A stretch of DNA of 64,000 bases from NCBI GenBank assembly GCA_024998755.1, contig JACEUU010000003.1, positions 806,001-870,000 of the forward strand. The letters run 5' to 3'. The stretch is from Vampirovibrio sp. (GTDB taxonomy: Bacteria; Cyanobacteriota; Vampirovibrionia; Vampirovibrionales; JAJTHC01). Shown piece by piece: positions 38,016 to 47,379 of this stretch. The notes under the pieces are model-generated. The model ran no database searches. It was given only the letters and a program-made list of their open reading frames with translations, and was not told where the DNA came from. A program made the translations under genes and the position numbers. The stretch's first letter is position 1; each line of letters begins with the position of its first letter.

Positions 38016-39224
38016 ATGATGATGATGAGCCTTTCCGCTGAAGATACTGATACCCTTAAGAAAAAACTTCAACTGTTGCTGGAAGAAGCTAGTAAAAGCC
38101 TTGGGGATATGATTGGGCTAAAAATAGCCCTACAACCCTTAGATTTTGTTGATAATGCTGAGCTGGCTGATGTACCTGATTTTTTTGAAGGCGAAGCCCC
38201 GTTACTTGCCCATACTAAATTTAGAGAAGGTGGTGGATTAAGCTTACCCTTTTCAATGCTACTAAAAAGCCAACAAGCCAAAGTATTAGCCAATTATATG
38301 TTAGGCGGTAGTGGGGTTAGTAATGAAAATCCACTAAGCGAAATGGAACAAAGTGCGGTAGGTGAAGCTGTTAACCAAATGATGAACGGGGCGTTCTACA
38401 AATCTTCTGCTAATTTTTCAAAGAAGGTGGATGTGGCAACTTCAACGGTTACACCTTTTGAAGGCGAAGAACAGCTTTCTACTGTTAACCCTATCTTATT
38501 AAGGCAATCGGTTTATTCCGTTCATGGTAACTACACGTTAAGTGATGGTACAACAACCGATGTATTAGATTTTGTGATTCTATTACCCCTAGAATGGGCA
38601 GAATCATTTGTGGCATTGTTTGCTGTTGCCGACGAAGCCCCGCCTTCATCTGCCCTAGCCCCACCATTATTTGATATTTCTGGAATTATGGCTCCAGGTA
38701 CGACGTTAGAATCATTCAAAACCGCCACGCCTCAACCTGCTGCCGTTACTGCGCGTGCGGAATCTCAACCCGCCGCTTCCGCTCCTTCTGTTTCTTTTGG
38801 CGGTGGCGGAGGCAATAATGCCGCTAGCCCCCAACAGGGGTCTGTTTCTATACCTCCCCCGCCTAATTTTAGCCCGCATAATCCTGTTCATTCTAGCGAA
38901 TCAGTTACCGTACAACCTGTTCAGTTTGGTAGTTTAGACTCTTCTGTAACGGTTTCACCCGCATATGATAGTTCTAACTTGGATTTGATGTTAGATATTA
39001 AAATTAATTTGCACGTGGAATTGGGTCGAACGACCATGAATATTAAAGAAATTTTAGAACTAGGCAGAGGCACCGTTTTAGAATTAGATAGATTGGCTGG
39101 AGAACCCGTTGATTTATTTGCTAATGGGAAACTAATTGCCAGAGGGGAAGTAGTGGTTATTGAAGATAACTTCGGGCTTCGGGTAACGAATATTGTTTCT
39201 CCGCAGGAACGGTTGAAAGCTTAA
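38016..39224 (+). CDS. fliY: Flagellar motor switch protein FliY (FliN family)
   Basis: 402 residues. An N-terminal CheC-like domain ([20 protein letters not shown], then [20 protein letters not shown]) is joined by a Pro/Ser/Ala-rich linker of about 100 residues to a C-terminal SpoA/FliN domain ([60 protein letters not shown]). This two-domain layout is FliY rather than short FliN; some FliY proteins dephosphorylate CheY-P. Four tandem ATGs start it, after AGAAAG. Confidence 0.92.
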   Translation: MMMMSLSAEDTDTLKKKLQLLLEEASKSLGDMIGLKIALQPLDFVDNAELADVPDFFEGEAPLLAHTKFREGGGLSLPFSMLLKSQQAKVLANYMLGGSGVSNENPLSEMEQSAVGEAVNQMMNGAFYKSSANFSKKVDVATSTVTPFEGEEQLSTVNPILLRQSVYSVHGNYTLSDGTTTDVLDFVILLPLEWAESFVALFAVADEAPPSSALAPPLFDISGIMAPGTTLESFKTATPQPAAVTARAESQPAASAPSVSFGGGGGNNAASPQQGSVSIPPPPNFSPHNPVHSSESVTVQPVQFGSLDSSVTVSPAYDSSNLDLMLDIKINLHVELGRTTMNIKEILELGRGTVLELDRLAGEPVDLFANGKLIARGEVVVIEDNFGLRVTNIVSPQERLKA

Positions 39225-39259
39225 TATAGTCTTTGGAAAATTTTCTGACTCTGTTTTAT

Positions 39260-39327
39260 TGTAGGGGCGGATTGCATCCGCCCGCTTACAGATTGATCGA
39301 AACGGGCGGATGCAATCCGCCCCTACA
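39260..39327. terminator. Perfect 25-bp inverted repeat, probable bidirectional terminator
   Basis: Bases 39260-39284 (TGTAGGGGCGGATTGCATCC and five more) are exactly complementary to 39303-39327 around an 18-base loop. It lies between convergent fliY and the YkgJ-type gene. A single arm of the same sequence occurs at 18724-18749. Confidence 0.75.
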
Positions 39328-39330
39328 GGT

Positions 39331-40026
39331 TCAAGAATGGTTGAAAATACTATAACAAGAATAAGCGGGGCTAGCAGTCCAAATGCTGGTTAACCGAAGT
39401 GTTTCACTGAGAAGGGCTTCGAGTTGGGCTTCTTCAAGCCACCGTGCCAATTGCTGTTGTTGAACAACGGTGGTTGAAGATTCTACTAATTCATTGGTGC
39501 ATTCATTGCTGCTAAGTGCGTAGGTTTGTAATGCGTTCAAGCTGGCTTGTAGTTCCTGTAGGGTATCTACTTCCGCTTCCATTGCCTTGAATTTCGTTCT
39601 GCACTGGTTGCTCCAGCCTTCAAAAGCACAGCCACTAGCCATCACTAAAAACGGACTATCAGGGTAGTCTCTGCAAAATTGTGGACGATCTTCATAAACG
39701 CCACATCGGTTATCGTTGGCTAGGTATCTACAAGCATAAAAAACCACGTCTTCAGCCCCGTTAAATTTTTCGCTTTTTGCCGCTGCTTTCAGTGTTTTTT
39801 CCACCAAGGAAGGCACTATAGCCCGTGCGGCTTCGTGGCTTTCATAGGGCACCATAATGCTTAAAAACCCTCTGGCAAAGTCATCGCCGTTTTTGGCTTT
39901 TTCCCATAGCTGATGATATGGCACGCTAGGCGAAGCCCCCTTACAACAATCGCCATGGCTACAGCAAGTGGGCTTGGGTAAGTTTAGCAGGGTTTCAAAA
40001 GGCGTTGCTTTTCCGTCGGCGGTCAT
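39331..40026 (-). CDS. YkgJ-family cysteine-cluster protein
   Basis: 231 residues. The metal-binding cysteine pattern of the YkgJ/zinc- or iron-chelating family is visible: an N-terminal CCSHGDCC, then YACRYLANDNRCGVYEDRPQ with FCRDYP, and SGCAFEGWSNQC. A helical C-terminal part follows. The family is thought to bind a metal or Fe-S centre; the role is unknown. It converges with fliY across the inverted repeat at 39260. Confidence 0.85.
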   Translation of the reverse strand: MTADGKATPFETLLNLPKPTCCSHGDCCKGASPSVPYHQLWEKAKNGDDFARGFLSIMVPYESHEAARAIVPSLVEKTLKAAAKSEKFNGAEDVVFYACRYLANDNRCGVYEDRPQFCRDYPDSPFLVMASGCAFEGWSNQCRTKFKAMEAEVDTLQELQASLNALQTYALSSNECTNELVESSTTVVQQQQLARWLEEAQLEALLSETLRLTSIWTASPAYSCYSIFNHS

Positions 40027-40072
40027 TTTTAAAGCGGGTCATTTCTCATGGGTTGGCGAGGGGTTGTATAAA

Positions 40073-40101
40073 TAGACCTCTTGAGCCGTGCAAGAGGTCT
40101 A
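40073..40101 (+). repeat. Short hairpin sharing the outer arms of D4
   Basis: TAGACCTCTTG and CAAGAGGTCTA are perfect complements around the 7-base loop AGCCGTG. The same arm sequence flanks the much larger element D4 at 63287-63431, so this looks like the hairpin without the inserted core. Confidence 0.7.
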
Positions 40102-40280
40102 ATCTATTCTACTGGTTTAGCGGAGGTGCATTTTGTGGCCTCCATTAAATGGCGTAGATTCATTAATTCTAAGCAAAGCCGAGCAGTTGTGTTCACAAAT
40201 AAAGGGCTTCCGTGGTATACTTCAATAGTAGTTACTGTCCATAGTTTAGCCACTTTTTTACAGATTGAAAGCACCCGTTC

Positions 40281-41651
40281 ATGATGAATTCTTCTACTAC
40301 TTTAGAAACTTTGATGAAAGCTGTTACGTTGGTTCAGGCAAAAGGAGCACCTCAGCAGTTTGCCTTGGCGGAATCTCCTATAAAAGCCAGCCAATTAGTG
40401 GTGGTTTCTGATGCCTCGGGTCAACCCGAACCCCTTGCCTGCATTGAAGGCGAACTGCCTGCTGGTTTTACCGTGGATGCTTACGCTAGTCGTGGTGGCG
40501 ATTTACTAGTGCTTCACACGCCCAATAACTTGGCGTATTTTTTATTCCCTGGTGCAATTGTTCAACACCCTAGTTTTAAACTATCCGTTTCCGGCGAAAC
40601 CTTGTTGCCTGCGGAAAAATTAGCCTGCCCCCCTGTGGTGCCGACTAAGAAGCAAGCCATCACCAAGCAAGCCATGATTTTAGGGGCTGGCTTAGGGAGT
40701 CGTATTCAACCCCTAACTGAAACTTATGTAGGGTTTGCAAAACCTGCTTTACCGTTTGTGGGCGAAAGTTCCGTTATTGGGCAATTGGTGGAACATTTAG
40801 CCAACCAAGGCATTGAACGCTTGTTTGTTAACACGTTTTTTGAACGAGATTCTGTGGTTGCAGCCCTTCAAATGGCGTGTAAAGCAGCGGGAACAATTGA
40901 ATTTTTCGAGATTAAAGAAGACCGCCCAACAGGTACAGCGGGTGGTGTTTTACACATTTTGAACCACTTGCAAACATTTTCCAGCTTTAATGTGGAAGAA
41001 CCCCTGTTGGTGCTTCAAGGCGATGCTGTTACCAATGCTGACCATTCAGCGATGTTGGCGTTTCACCAACAAAGTGGGGCTTCGGTTACGATTGGGGCTC
41101 AAAAAGTGAGCGATGAAGATGTGAGCAAATTCGGGATTATTGCCACCACGACTGATGCTACTAAGGCGGATTTAAGCGGAGCGATTAGTCGGTTTTTGGA
41201 AAAGCCTTCGTTGAAAGAAGCAGGGTCTTACCGGTTAGCTAGCACGGGCTTTTATGCGATAGCTCCTTCGCTTTACCCACGGTTACAGGCTTGGTATGCG
41301 GAAAAATTGGCGAAAGAAAAAGCGGAAGCCAGTGCCAAGGGCTTGCCGACCCCTGCTGATTGTAAGGAATTTGATTTTGCGGTGGATGTGTTTGGGGCGT
41401 GCTTGGCGGAAAGCCAGCCGTTGCAGGCGTTTCAAATTGAACAGTTTTGGTGCGATATTGGCAACCCTGCCCAATATTTACAGACGTTGCAGTTGGCTTA
41501 TGAAGGTGTTTTGGGCTTTACGCTGCCTGAACCGTTGCACCAGTGGTACTTGCCTGAAGGTGTGGTGTTTTGGCCTGAAACGGCGGAAGCCAATATCGAA
41601 AATGGTTTTACCGCTTTGCGTGGTGGTATCGTCGTTTGTAAGAAGGTCTAA
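40281..41651 (+). CDS. Sugar-phosphate nucleotidyltransferase with N-terminal extension
   Basis: 456 residues. The nucleotidyltransferase core begins near residue 130 with the signature AMILGAGLGSRIQPLTETYV (G-x-G-x-R with Lys in FAKPALPF). It continues with DRPTGTAGGVLHIL, the metal-binding VLQGDAVTNADH and DIGNPAQYLQTL, as in GlmU/RmlA/GCD1-type NDP-sugar pyrophosphorylases. The first 130 residues, a beta-rich extension, are of unknown origin. The substrate is not certain: mannose-1-P, glucose-1-P or GlcNAc-1-P are possible. Two tandem ATGs start it; a strong terminator follows. Confidence 0.85.
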   Translation: MMNSSTTLETLMKAVTLVQAKGAPQQFALAESPIKASQLVVVSDASGQPEPLACIEGELPAGFTVDAYASRGGDLLVLHTPNNLAYFLFPGAIVQHPSFKLSVSGETLLPAEKLACPPVVPTKKQAITKQAMILGAGLGSRIQPLTETYVGFAKPALPFVGESSVIGQLVEHLANQGIERLFVNTFFERDSVVAALQMACKAAGTIEFFEIKEDRPTGTAGGVLHILNHLQTFSSFNVEEPLLVLQGDAVTNADHSAMLAFHQQSGASVTIGAQKVSDEDVSKFGIIATTTDATKADLSGAISRFLEKPSLKEAGSYRLASTGFYAIAPSLYPRLQAWYAEKLAKEKAEASAKGLPTPADCKEFDFAVDVFGACLAESQPLQAFQIEQFWCDIGNPAQYLQTLQLAYEGVLGFTLPEPLHQWYLPEGVVFWPETAEANIENGFTALRGGIVVCKKV

Positions 41652-41666
41652 AAGTTCGCATTTTTT

Positions 41667-41702
41667 AAAGAAGCTCTTCTTAAATGTAAGAAGAGCTTCT
41701 TT
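41667..41702 (+). terminator. Terminator of the nucleotidyltransferase gene
   Basis: AAAGAAGCTCTTCTTA and TAAGAAGAGCTTCTTT form a perfect 16-bp stem with loop AATG. Confidence 0.85.
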
Positions 41703-41833
41703 AATTTTATAAATGAATTTTAGATGAAACGCTGTAATCCAGTAAATTGAAATAATTCATATAAAAAAACCGTCTCTTCTCAAGCTAAATTGCCATGTGC
41801 ATTTCTTTGTGCTTTATCGAAACAGGTTTTTAA

Positions 41834-42991
41834 TTATTTTTTGGTGTTAATTTCCGCACGGCTTGGGGCGTGATAAGTATTAATATTGATGGGGCTTGCT
41901 TTTTGTTTTTTCAACCAGCCTATGCCTTCTGCGGTATTAGGTATTTCAGTACGTAGTGCATAGGTTGTTGTTGTTTTACCGTTAGGTAATTTAACTGCTA
42001 CCGGCATTTTTCTGGTGGTAACTAAGGTGTGGTCTCCCTTTGCTTGGCAATCATTAACGAACTTAGTTATCCCATTGACGTTGTTATTAGGGTCTCTCAT
42101 TAGTTCTTCAGATGCTCCTGCCAAACGAGCTGGAATACTCGCTACACTTTGAAGTTCTTGTGTTTTTGAATTAGGGGTTTTAGGTGCGTAGCAAGCCACC
42201 AGTGCTTGCTTGGGGGTCGTAGATACCAATACCGGATTTCCGCCGTAAGTGGTATTAAAATAATCGCCGGAATGTGGCTTCGAATTTAGGTAATCAATGG
42301 TATAAGGCCTTGGGGTTTTAGCAGATGTCGCTGTATTAGCTATGGTAGATTTTTTCGCTGTTGTTGTCGGTGTTGAGTCAGAATTGTTTAATATGTTAGG
42401 TTTAACTAGAGGAGGAAGTGCTACTCGTTTCGTATCTATAGGCTTTTTCACTCTAGTTGTCGAATCAGTTGCAGGTTTTGTTGGTTGGGTAGGTTGTTTC
42501 GGTTGCGTGGCTGCTTCTGCTGCCACAACCGCAGCTGTTGTAGCACTTGTAGCCCCAATAACTTTAAGTGTATTAGCTCTGGTTGGTTCTATATAGTTTT
42601 TTACATCTTTTTTGGTTCTTACTAACCATCCACTACCATTGCCAACATCTTCGTTTTTGTCTGCTTGCAATGTTTTTGTACAATCATCGACTAAGGCTTC
42701 AATGTTTTTATTGGTTTCATCAGGTGTTTCGCCTAAAAAAGGGATGCCTTCACCCGCAACAGATTTATCTGAACGAACGCAAACGGCTTTAGGAACAGAA
42801 ACGCTAGCATTAGCAATCAGTTGTTCAGCCCGTTGTTCAGCTTTGGACACAAAACTATCAACTTTAACTTCGGCACTTTTAGCCATAGCAAAGGGTGTAT
42901 GTGCGAGAACTGTTAAGCCTGTTACTGCTAAAGCAGCTCCAGTTTTTTGAGCCCAGTTCAATTTTGGGGTGGTAATATTCATCATCATCAT
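41834..42991 (-). CDS. Secreted hypothetical protein with two Cys-pair modules
   Basis: 385 residues beginning with four tandem ATGs, then a signal peptide (TGAALAVTGLTVLAHTPFAMA). Two modules each contain a pair of cysteines about 45 residues apart: VPKAVCVRSD..ALVDDCTK and ALVACYAPK..KFVNDCQAK. A Thr/Pro/Lys-rich stretch separates them. The downstream protein at 43079-43708 has the same two-module plan, so the pair look like paralogues. I recognise no family. AAAGAG lies upstream of the start. Confidence 0.7.
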   Translation of the reverse strand: MMMMNITTPKLNWAQKTGAALAVTGLTVLAHTPFAMAKSAEVKVDSFVSKAEQRAEQLIANASVSVPKAVCVRSDKSVAGEGIPFLGETPDETNKNIEALVDDCTKTLQADKNEDVGNGSGWLVRTKKDVKNYIEPTRANTLKVIGATSATTAAVVAAEAATQPKQPTQPTKPATDSTTRVKKPIDTKRVALPPLVKPNILNNSDSTPTTTAKKSTIANTATSAKTPRPYTIDYLNSKPHSGDYFNTTYGGNPVLVSTTPKQALVACYAPKTPNSKTQELQSVASIPARLAGASEELMRDPNNNVNGITKFVNDCQAKGDHTLVTTRKMPVAVKLPNGKTTTTYALRTEIPNTAEGIGWLKKQKASPININTYHAPSRAEINTKK

Positions 42992-43078
42992 GGTGTGAGT
43001 GCTCTTTCTTCTTTATTTCGGGCAGGTAAAACAACCTGTTATAAGTAAAAGGGTGTGGTTATTGTAAAAGGGTGTGGG

Positions 43079-43708
43079 CTACCAAATTTTAGGACGTACA
43101 AAAGTAGGCGAAGCCCCTTGTGGCTGATCTTCATATAAGCTATCGCCTATTTCACTACAAGTAGCAATGTAAGCTCGTTTTTCAGGTTCGCTCAATGGGT
43201 GTCCATAATATTTTGTGTCCATAACAGTTACAGGCATTACTATTGAAGGCGTTCCATCTACTTTTTCAAAACGAGGACCACCTTTTGAAAAATCTAACGC
43301 TGAACAGGTTGCTTCCGTCGTCCTATCATGAAATTGTTCAAAGTTCGGGAATACACCTTGACGCCCTACTTTATGCCGATTAGGGTTTGCCTGAGCACAG
43401 TCCGCTTGTATTTTTTCAATAGGGTTGTGAGACGAAACAGTATCTGTAAACAGGGCTCTCATGGGTTGAACTACTTCATAAGGAACATTATTACTATTTA
43501 GATTGGTACGTGGTCTTTTGGAAAAATCCAAAGCGTAGCAGACCACTTTTTGAGAACCCTCTGCCACTAGCGTAGTGCCTTGTCGGGCAAATCTATCACC
43601 TTCTGCTTTTACCGTGTTGGCAAAAGTAGGTGCTATAGGTGTAACGGTAGTCAATAAAGCGATTCCGCTGAGTATGTTGAGGAAGGGCTTTTTAATTTGC
43701 ATCATCAT
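43079..43708 (-). CDS. Secreted hypothetical protein, paralogue of the 41834 product
   Basis: About 209 residues. After three tandem ATGs the signal peptide reads FLNILSGIALLTTVTPIAPT. Two repeats follow: KVVCYALDFSKRPR..KIQADCAQ and EATCSALDFSKGGP..AYIATCSE, with CxALDFSK present in both. The Cys pairs probably form disulfides outside the cytoplasm. The frame extends to 43747, but the ATG run at 43708 matches the local start habit. It lies immediately upstream of the larger paralogue in the same orientation, 87 bases apart. Confidence 0.7.
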   Translation of the reverse strand: MMMQIKKPFLNILSGIALLTTVTPIAPTFANTVKAEGDRFARQGTTLVAEGSQKVVCYALDFSKRPRTNLNSNNVPYEVVQPMRALFTDTVSSHNPIEKIQADCAQANPNRHKVGRQGVFPNFEQFHDRTTEATCSALDFSKGGPRFEKVDGTPSIVMPVTVMDTKYYGHPLSEPEKRAYIATCSEIGDSLYEDQPQGASPTFVRPKIW

Positions 43709-44098
43709 TGTCGTCAAACCAGCACTTTCTGTCGTCTTTTTTAGCACGACGCTATATTTCTTTAGAGTAGAGAGAATATGTCAATAAAAGTAAAGTCATT
43801 TTTTAACTTGAAAAGTGTCCATTGTCAAAGACCTTGTAACCAAGGCTTTACTTGTCCGTAGGTTATCATATAAAAAGCATACAGAATAGTCAAGCTACTT
43901 CATAAAATTTAACATCGTCAATAAGCCCCCTCCTCCATTCGGTCTTTTTTTATCTTTTCATCCTTCAGAGCGGGTTTTATTTGGTCGTTGTGCGTGATAT
44001 AGTAAAGCCTGAACCATCTTCTCTGTTGTTCACTGTTGCTTTCAGCACCCATTTTTAACCACTTATTTTAAACCCACTGACTGGATTTTTACCCCATT
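43709..44098. other. Divergent intergenic region before ndh
   Basis: The 390-base AT-rich spacer separates the divergent secreted-protein gene and ndh. I see no gene or repeat in it; promoters for both sides must lie here but none is clear. Confidence 0.4.
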
Positions 44099-45439
44099 AT
44101 GATGATGACTACTAATACCCCTTCCCAATCCACCCCACACCATGTTGTGATTGTTGGCGGAGGCTTCGCTGGGCTGAACTGTGCCCAACGGCTTGCTAAT
44201 CAACCCAACGTAAAAGTAACCCTTATTGATAAACGTAACTTTCACCTGTTTCAACCCTTGTTATACCAAGTGGCTACAGGCTCGTTAGCCGCTAGCGAAA
44301 TTGCTTCGCCCTTACGGTATGTACTTCGAGATGCTAAAAACGTGAGTGTTCACCTCGGTGAAGTAACGGATTTTGACCTTGAAAACAAACAAGTTTTACT
44401 GGCTGATGGGCATTTAGCCTTTGATGAGCTAGTGATTGCCACGGGTAGCCATCACCACTATTTTGGCAAGGATGAATGGGGCAGCATCGCCCCTGGTTTA
44501 AAAACCTTGGAAGATGCGTTAGCCATGAGACGCAAAATTTTAATGGCTTTTGAAGCTGCTGAACGGGAAACAGACCCCGTGAAACGGGCTGCTTGGCTAA
44601 CCTTTATTGTGGTTGGCGGAGGCCCTACCGGCGTTGAATTGGCAGGTTCTATTGCAGATTTAGCTCGTGAAACGCTGAAAGGGCAATTCCGGTCTTGTGC
44701 GTTGAAAGAAACCCGCATCATCATTGCGGAAGGCAGCCCACGGGCGTTACCCGTTTTTTCGGAAAATCTATCCGCCAAAGCCAACGATGCCTTGAAAAAA
44801 TTGAATATCGAATTAAAAACCCAATCGTTGGTGGTGGATGTTACGCATCATTCCGCTTCTATTAAAAGCATGGCTACCAATGAAGTTGAAACCATTGCCA
44901 CCCACACAATTCTGTGGGCAGCAGGCGTGATGGCTTCAGGGCTGGGTAAGAAAATTGCTGAAAAAACGGGTGCAGAAATCGACCGAATGGGACGTGTCGT
45001 CGTTTCTGAAGACCTGTCCATTCCCAATTATCCTTCTATTTATGTGGCGGGAGATTTAGCCAACTTTGCCCATACTGAAGGACAACAACCCCTACCGGGT
45101 GTTGCTCCCGTAGCTATGCAGGGTGGGCTCCATGTGGCGGAATCTATTTTAGCGAAGCTGAATACCTATAAAACCAATAAGTTTAACTACATTGATAAAG
45201 GTAGCATGGCGATTATTGGTAACAATAAGGCCGTGGCTCGGGTTGGTTCTGCTGAATTTTCGGGCTTTATTGCTTGGGCTATGTGGTTGCTTATTCACGT
45301 TACCTTCTTGGTGGAATTTGATAATAAAATTATGGTTGTGTTCAACTGGGCGACCAATTACCTAACACGCAAACGGGCGTGCCGTCTAATTACAGGTGAT
45401 GTTGATACCCCTTTGTTAGATAATGACGCCTCCAACTAA
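44099..45439 (+). CDS. ndh: Type II NADH dehydrogenase (NDH-2)
   Basis: 446 residues. Two dinucleotide-binding motifs are present: VVIVGGGFAGLNCAQRLANQ for FAD and FIVVGGGPTGVELAGSIADL for NADH. LLYQVATGSLAASEIASPLR, the FAD-contacting YVAGDLANF and the quinone-site VAPVAMQGGLHVAESI are typical of NDH-2, as is the amphipathic C-terminal membrane-binding part (FIAWAMWLLIHVTFLVEF). It transfers electrons from NADH to quinone without proton pumping. Three tandem ATGs and no clear ribosome binding site. Confidence 0.94.
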   Translation: MMMTTNTPSQSTPHHVVIVGGGFAGLNCAQRLANQPNVKVTLIDKRNFHLFQPLLYQVATGSLAASEIASPLRYVLRDAKNVSVHLGEVTDFDLENKQVLLADGHLAFDELVIATGSHHHYFGKDEWGSIAPGLKTLEDALAMRRKILMAFEAAERETDPVKRAAWLTFIVVGGGPTGVELAGSIADLARETLKGQFRSCALKETRIIIAEGSPRALPVFSENLSAKANDALKKLNIELKTQSLVVDVTHHSASIKSMATNEVETIATHTILWAAGVMASGLGKKIAEKTGAEIDRMGRVVVSEDLSIPNYPSIYVAGDLANFAHTEGQQPLPGVAPVAMQGGLHVAESILAKLNTYKTNKFNYIDKGSMAIIGNNKAVARVGSAEFSGFIAWAMWLLIHVTFLVEFDNKIMVVFNWATNYLTRKRACRLITGDVDTPLLDNDASN

Positions 45440-45471
45440 CTTTTTTTTCGGGATAATATTAGAGAGTTCAA

Positions 45472-46605
45472 ATGGTATCAATTGTGGCTGATGCTTGTGA
45501 ATTGGTAGCCAAGCAAGGGTTTTCATCGTTGCTTGAAGCTTGGTATGCAGGCGTTTACCGCAAGTTACCGTGGCGAGAAACCACCGACGCCTACGCCATT
45601 TGGCTTTCGGAAATTATGCTTCAACAAACGCAAGTGGCAACGGTTCTACCTTATTATGCCAAGTTTTTAGCGTTATTCCCCACCATTGAAGCCCTTGCCA
45701 CCGCCCCCGAACAACAGGTTTTAAAAGCGTGGGAAGGCTTAGGCTATTACGCAAGGGCGAGGAATCTGCAAAAGGCTGCCCAACAAATTATGGCTCAACA
45801 TGGCGGTGTTTTCCCTGATACATTGGAAGCCGTTGAAGCATTGTCGGGTATTGGTAAAAGCACGGCGGGGGCGATTTTAACCTTTGCCTACGGGCAAAAA
45901 CATCCATTGCTGGATGGTAACGTCAAGCGAGTGCTTTCCCGACTCTTTGATTTTGACCAAGATATCGCCAAAGCCGCTAGCCTCAGACAACTTTGGGCGT
46001 TTAGTGAACAATTATTAGCCCCTTCAACTGATGCGTTTACCTTTAATCAAGCCATGATGGAGTTGGGGGCAACGCTTTGTACGCCCACGCAACCCAATTG
46101 CTTGCTTTGCCCTGTTCGCCAGTTGTGTTCGGCTCATGCTAATGGCACGCAGGCACAACGCCCTGTTAAACTGAAAAAAGCCCCTATTCCGCATAAGCAT
46201 ATTGGTGTTGGGGTGCTAAAAAATAGCTTGAACGAATATTTTATTCAGCAACGCCCGCCTGAAGGATTGCTCGCCAATTTTTGGGAATTCCCGGGGGGCA
46301 AGCAAGAACCTGAAGAACCCATTGAACAAACCGTCGTTCGGGAATGGCAGGAAGAGCTGGGGTTTCATATCAAGGTGGTGGAACATTTGCTTAATGTAGA
46401 CCACGCTTACACGCATTTCAAGGTAACGCTTCATACGTTTTTATGCGAATTGGTGGATGCCGATGCTGAAAACGTTCGGCCTGTTCCACCCGTGATGGCG
46501 GCTGCTCAAGCCGTTCAGTGGGCAACGTTGGAGCAGTTGGAACAATTACCGTTTCCCAAAGCCAATATTGATATTTTGCGATTTTTACGCACGGCGGAGG
46601 GCTAA
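45472..46605 (+). CDS. mutY: Adenine DNA glycosylase
   Basis: 377 residues. The HhH-GPD glycosylase domain has the catalytic Glu in WLSEIMLQQTQVATVLPYYA, the hairpin EALSGIGKSTAGAI and the catalytic Asp in LLDGNVKRVLSR. The 4Fe-4S ligands are CTPTQPNCLLCPVRQLC. A C-terminal Nudix-like domain (FWEFPGGKQEPEE, then REWQEELGF) recognises 8-oxoG. MutY removes A opposite 8-oxoG. ruvC follows three bases after the stop, suggesting a DNA repair operon. Confidence 0.96.
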   Translation: MVSIVADACELVAKQGFSSLLEAWYAGVYRKLPWRETTDAYAIWLSEIMLQQTQVATVLPYYAKFLALFPTIEALATAPEQQVLKAWEGLGYYARARNLQKAAQQIMAQHGGVFPDTLEAVEALSGIGKSTAGAILTFAYGQKHPLLDGNVKRVLSRLFDFDQDIAKAASLRQLWAFSEQLLAPSTDAFTFNQAMMELGATLCTPTQPNCLLCPVRQLCSAHANGTQAQRPVKLKKAPIPHKHIGVGVLKNSLNEYFIQQRPPEGLLANFWEFPGGKQEPEEPIEQTVVREWQEELGFHIKVVEHLLNVDHAYTHFKVTLHTFLCELVDADAENVRPVPPVMAAAQAVQWATLEQLEQLPFPKANIDILRFLRTAEG

Positions 46606-46608
46606 CTA

Positions 46609-47118
46609 ATGGTGGAACCACTCATCTTAGTGGGTATCGACCCGGGCGTTCATCGGGTTGGGTTTGGTGTGTTGGAAGTAACGATGGATAAGCAAAATCT
46701 GCATCAAATCCCGAAAGCCGTTCATTGGGGAGTGATTGAAACCCAAAGCACCGAGGCTCATTCGGTGCGGCTGCAGGAAATTTATGATGATGTTTCGGGT
46801 TTGTTGGCTCAAGTGAAGCCCACTATTGCGGTGGTGGAAAGTTTGTTTTTCTTTCGGAATTTGACGACGGTAATGCCTGTGGCTCAAGCCCGAGGGGTTA
46901 TTTTGTTGGCGTTGCAACAGGCGGGTGTCCGATTGGTGGAATATACGCCCATGCAGGTGAAGTTGTCGTTGGCGGGGCATGGTAAGGCAACCAAGCAGGA
47001 AGTAACGCAAGCCGTGGTTGACCGTTTAAAAATGACCCAACGCCCCAAACCTGACGATGCCGCGGACGGTTTAGCCCTCGCCATGACAGGCTGGCTCAAC
47101 GGTGTTCATTTGGTGTAA
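46609..47118 (+). CDS. ruvC: Holliday junction endonuclease RuvC
   Basis: 169 residues, the usual length. The four acidic catalytic residues lie in GIDPGVHRVGFGV, VVESLFFFRN and KPDDAADGLALAM; the Phe-containing SLFFFRN loop and the VAQARGVILLAL helix are typical. It resolves Holliday junctions with RuvAB. It starts three bases after mutY and is followed by the convergent nuclease fragment. Confidence 0.96.
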   Translation: MVEPLILVGIDPGVHRVGFGVLEVTMDKQNLHQIPKAVHWGVIETQSTEAHSVRLQEIYDDVSGLLAQVKPTIAVVESLFFFRNLTTVMPVAQARGVILLALQQAGVRLVEYTPMQVKLSLAGHGKATKQEVTQAVVDRLKMTQRPKPDDAADGLALAMTGWLNGVHLV

Positions 47119-47125
47119 TGAGAGA

Positions 47126-47377
47126 CTAGGCTTTAGCACTTTCTAACGTGCCAAAATAGCACTTCAGTTCTAGCCATTCCCGCAAAACAGCTTGGTTCTT
47201 TTCTTCAACTTTTTCCCATATCTCATTAATGTGCTTCAGTTTCAGTTTTGGGTAGTCTTTACATTCTTTTATCTCTCCGTCATCTAGTGAATGGTAGATA
47301 AAATGAGCTTCTTCATTGTCTTTTAAATCATCTTTGAAAGTTTCAGCAAACTCGTCGAAATCGTATTGATTTGCACT
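47126..47377 (-). pseudogene. 3' fragment of an IS-split restriction-endonuclease-like gene
   Basis: This frame encodes the C-terminal 83 residues, from ANQYDFDEF to LESAKA, of a protein whose N-terminal part is at 48537-49323 on the other side of an IS. Removing the IS and one copy of the target duplication joins VQIKTS directly to ANQYDFDEFAET in the same frame. The present frame can start at the ATG 47419 with a GAGGTGG leader, but its first 14 residues (MSLLFYLALFSVTS) come from the IS end and mimic a signal peptide. Confidence 0.85.
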
Positions 47378-47379
47378 TG

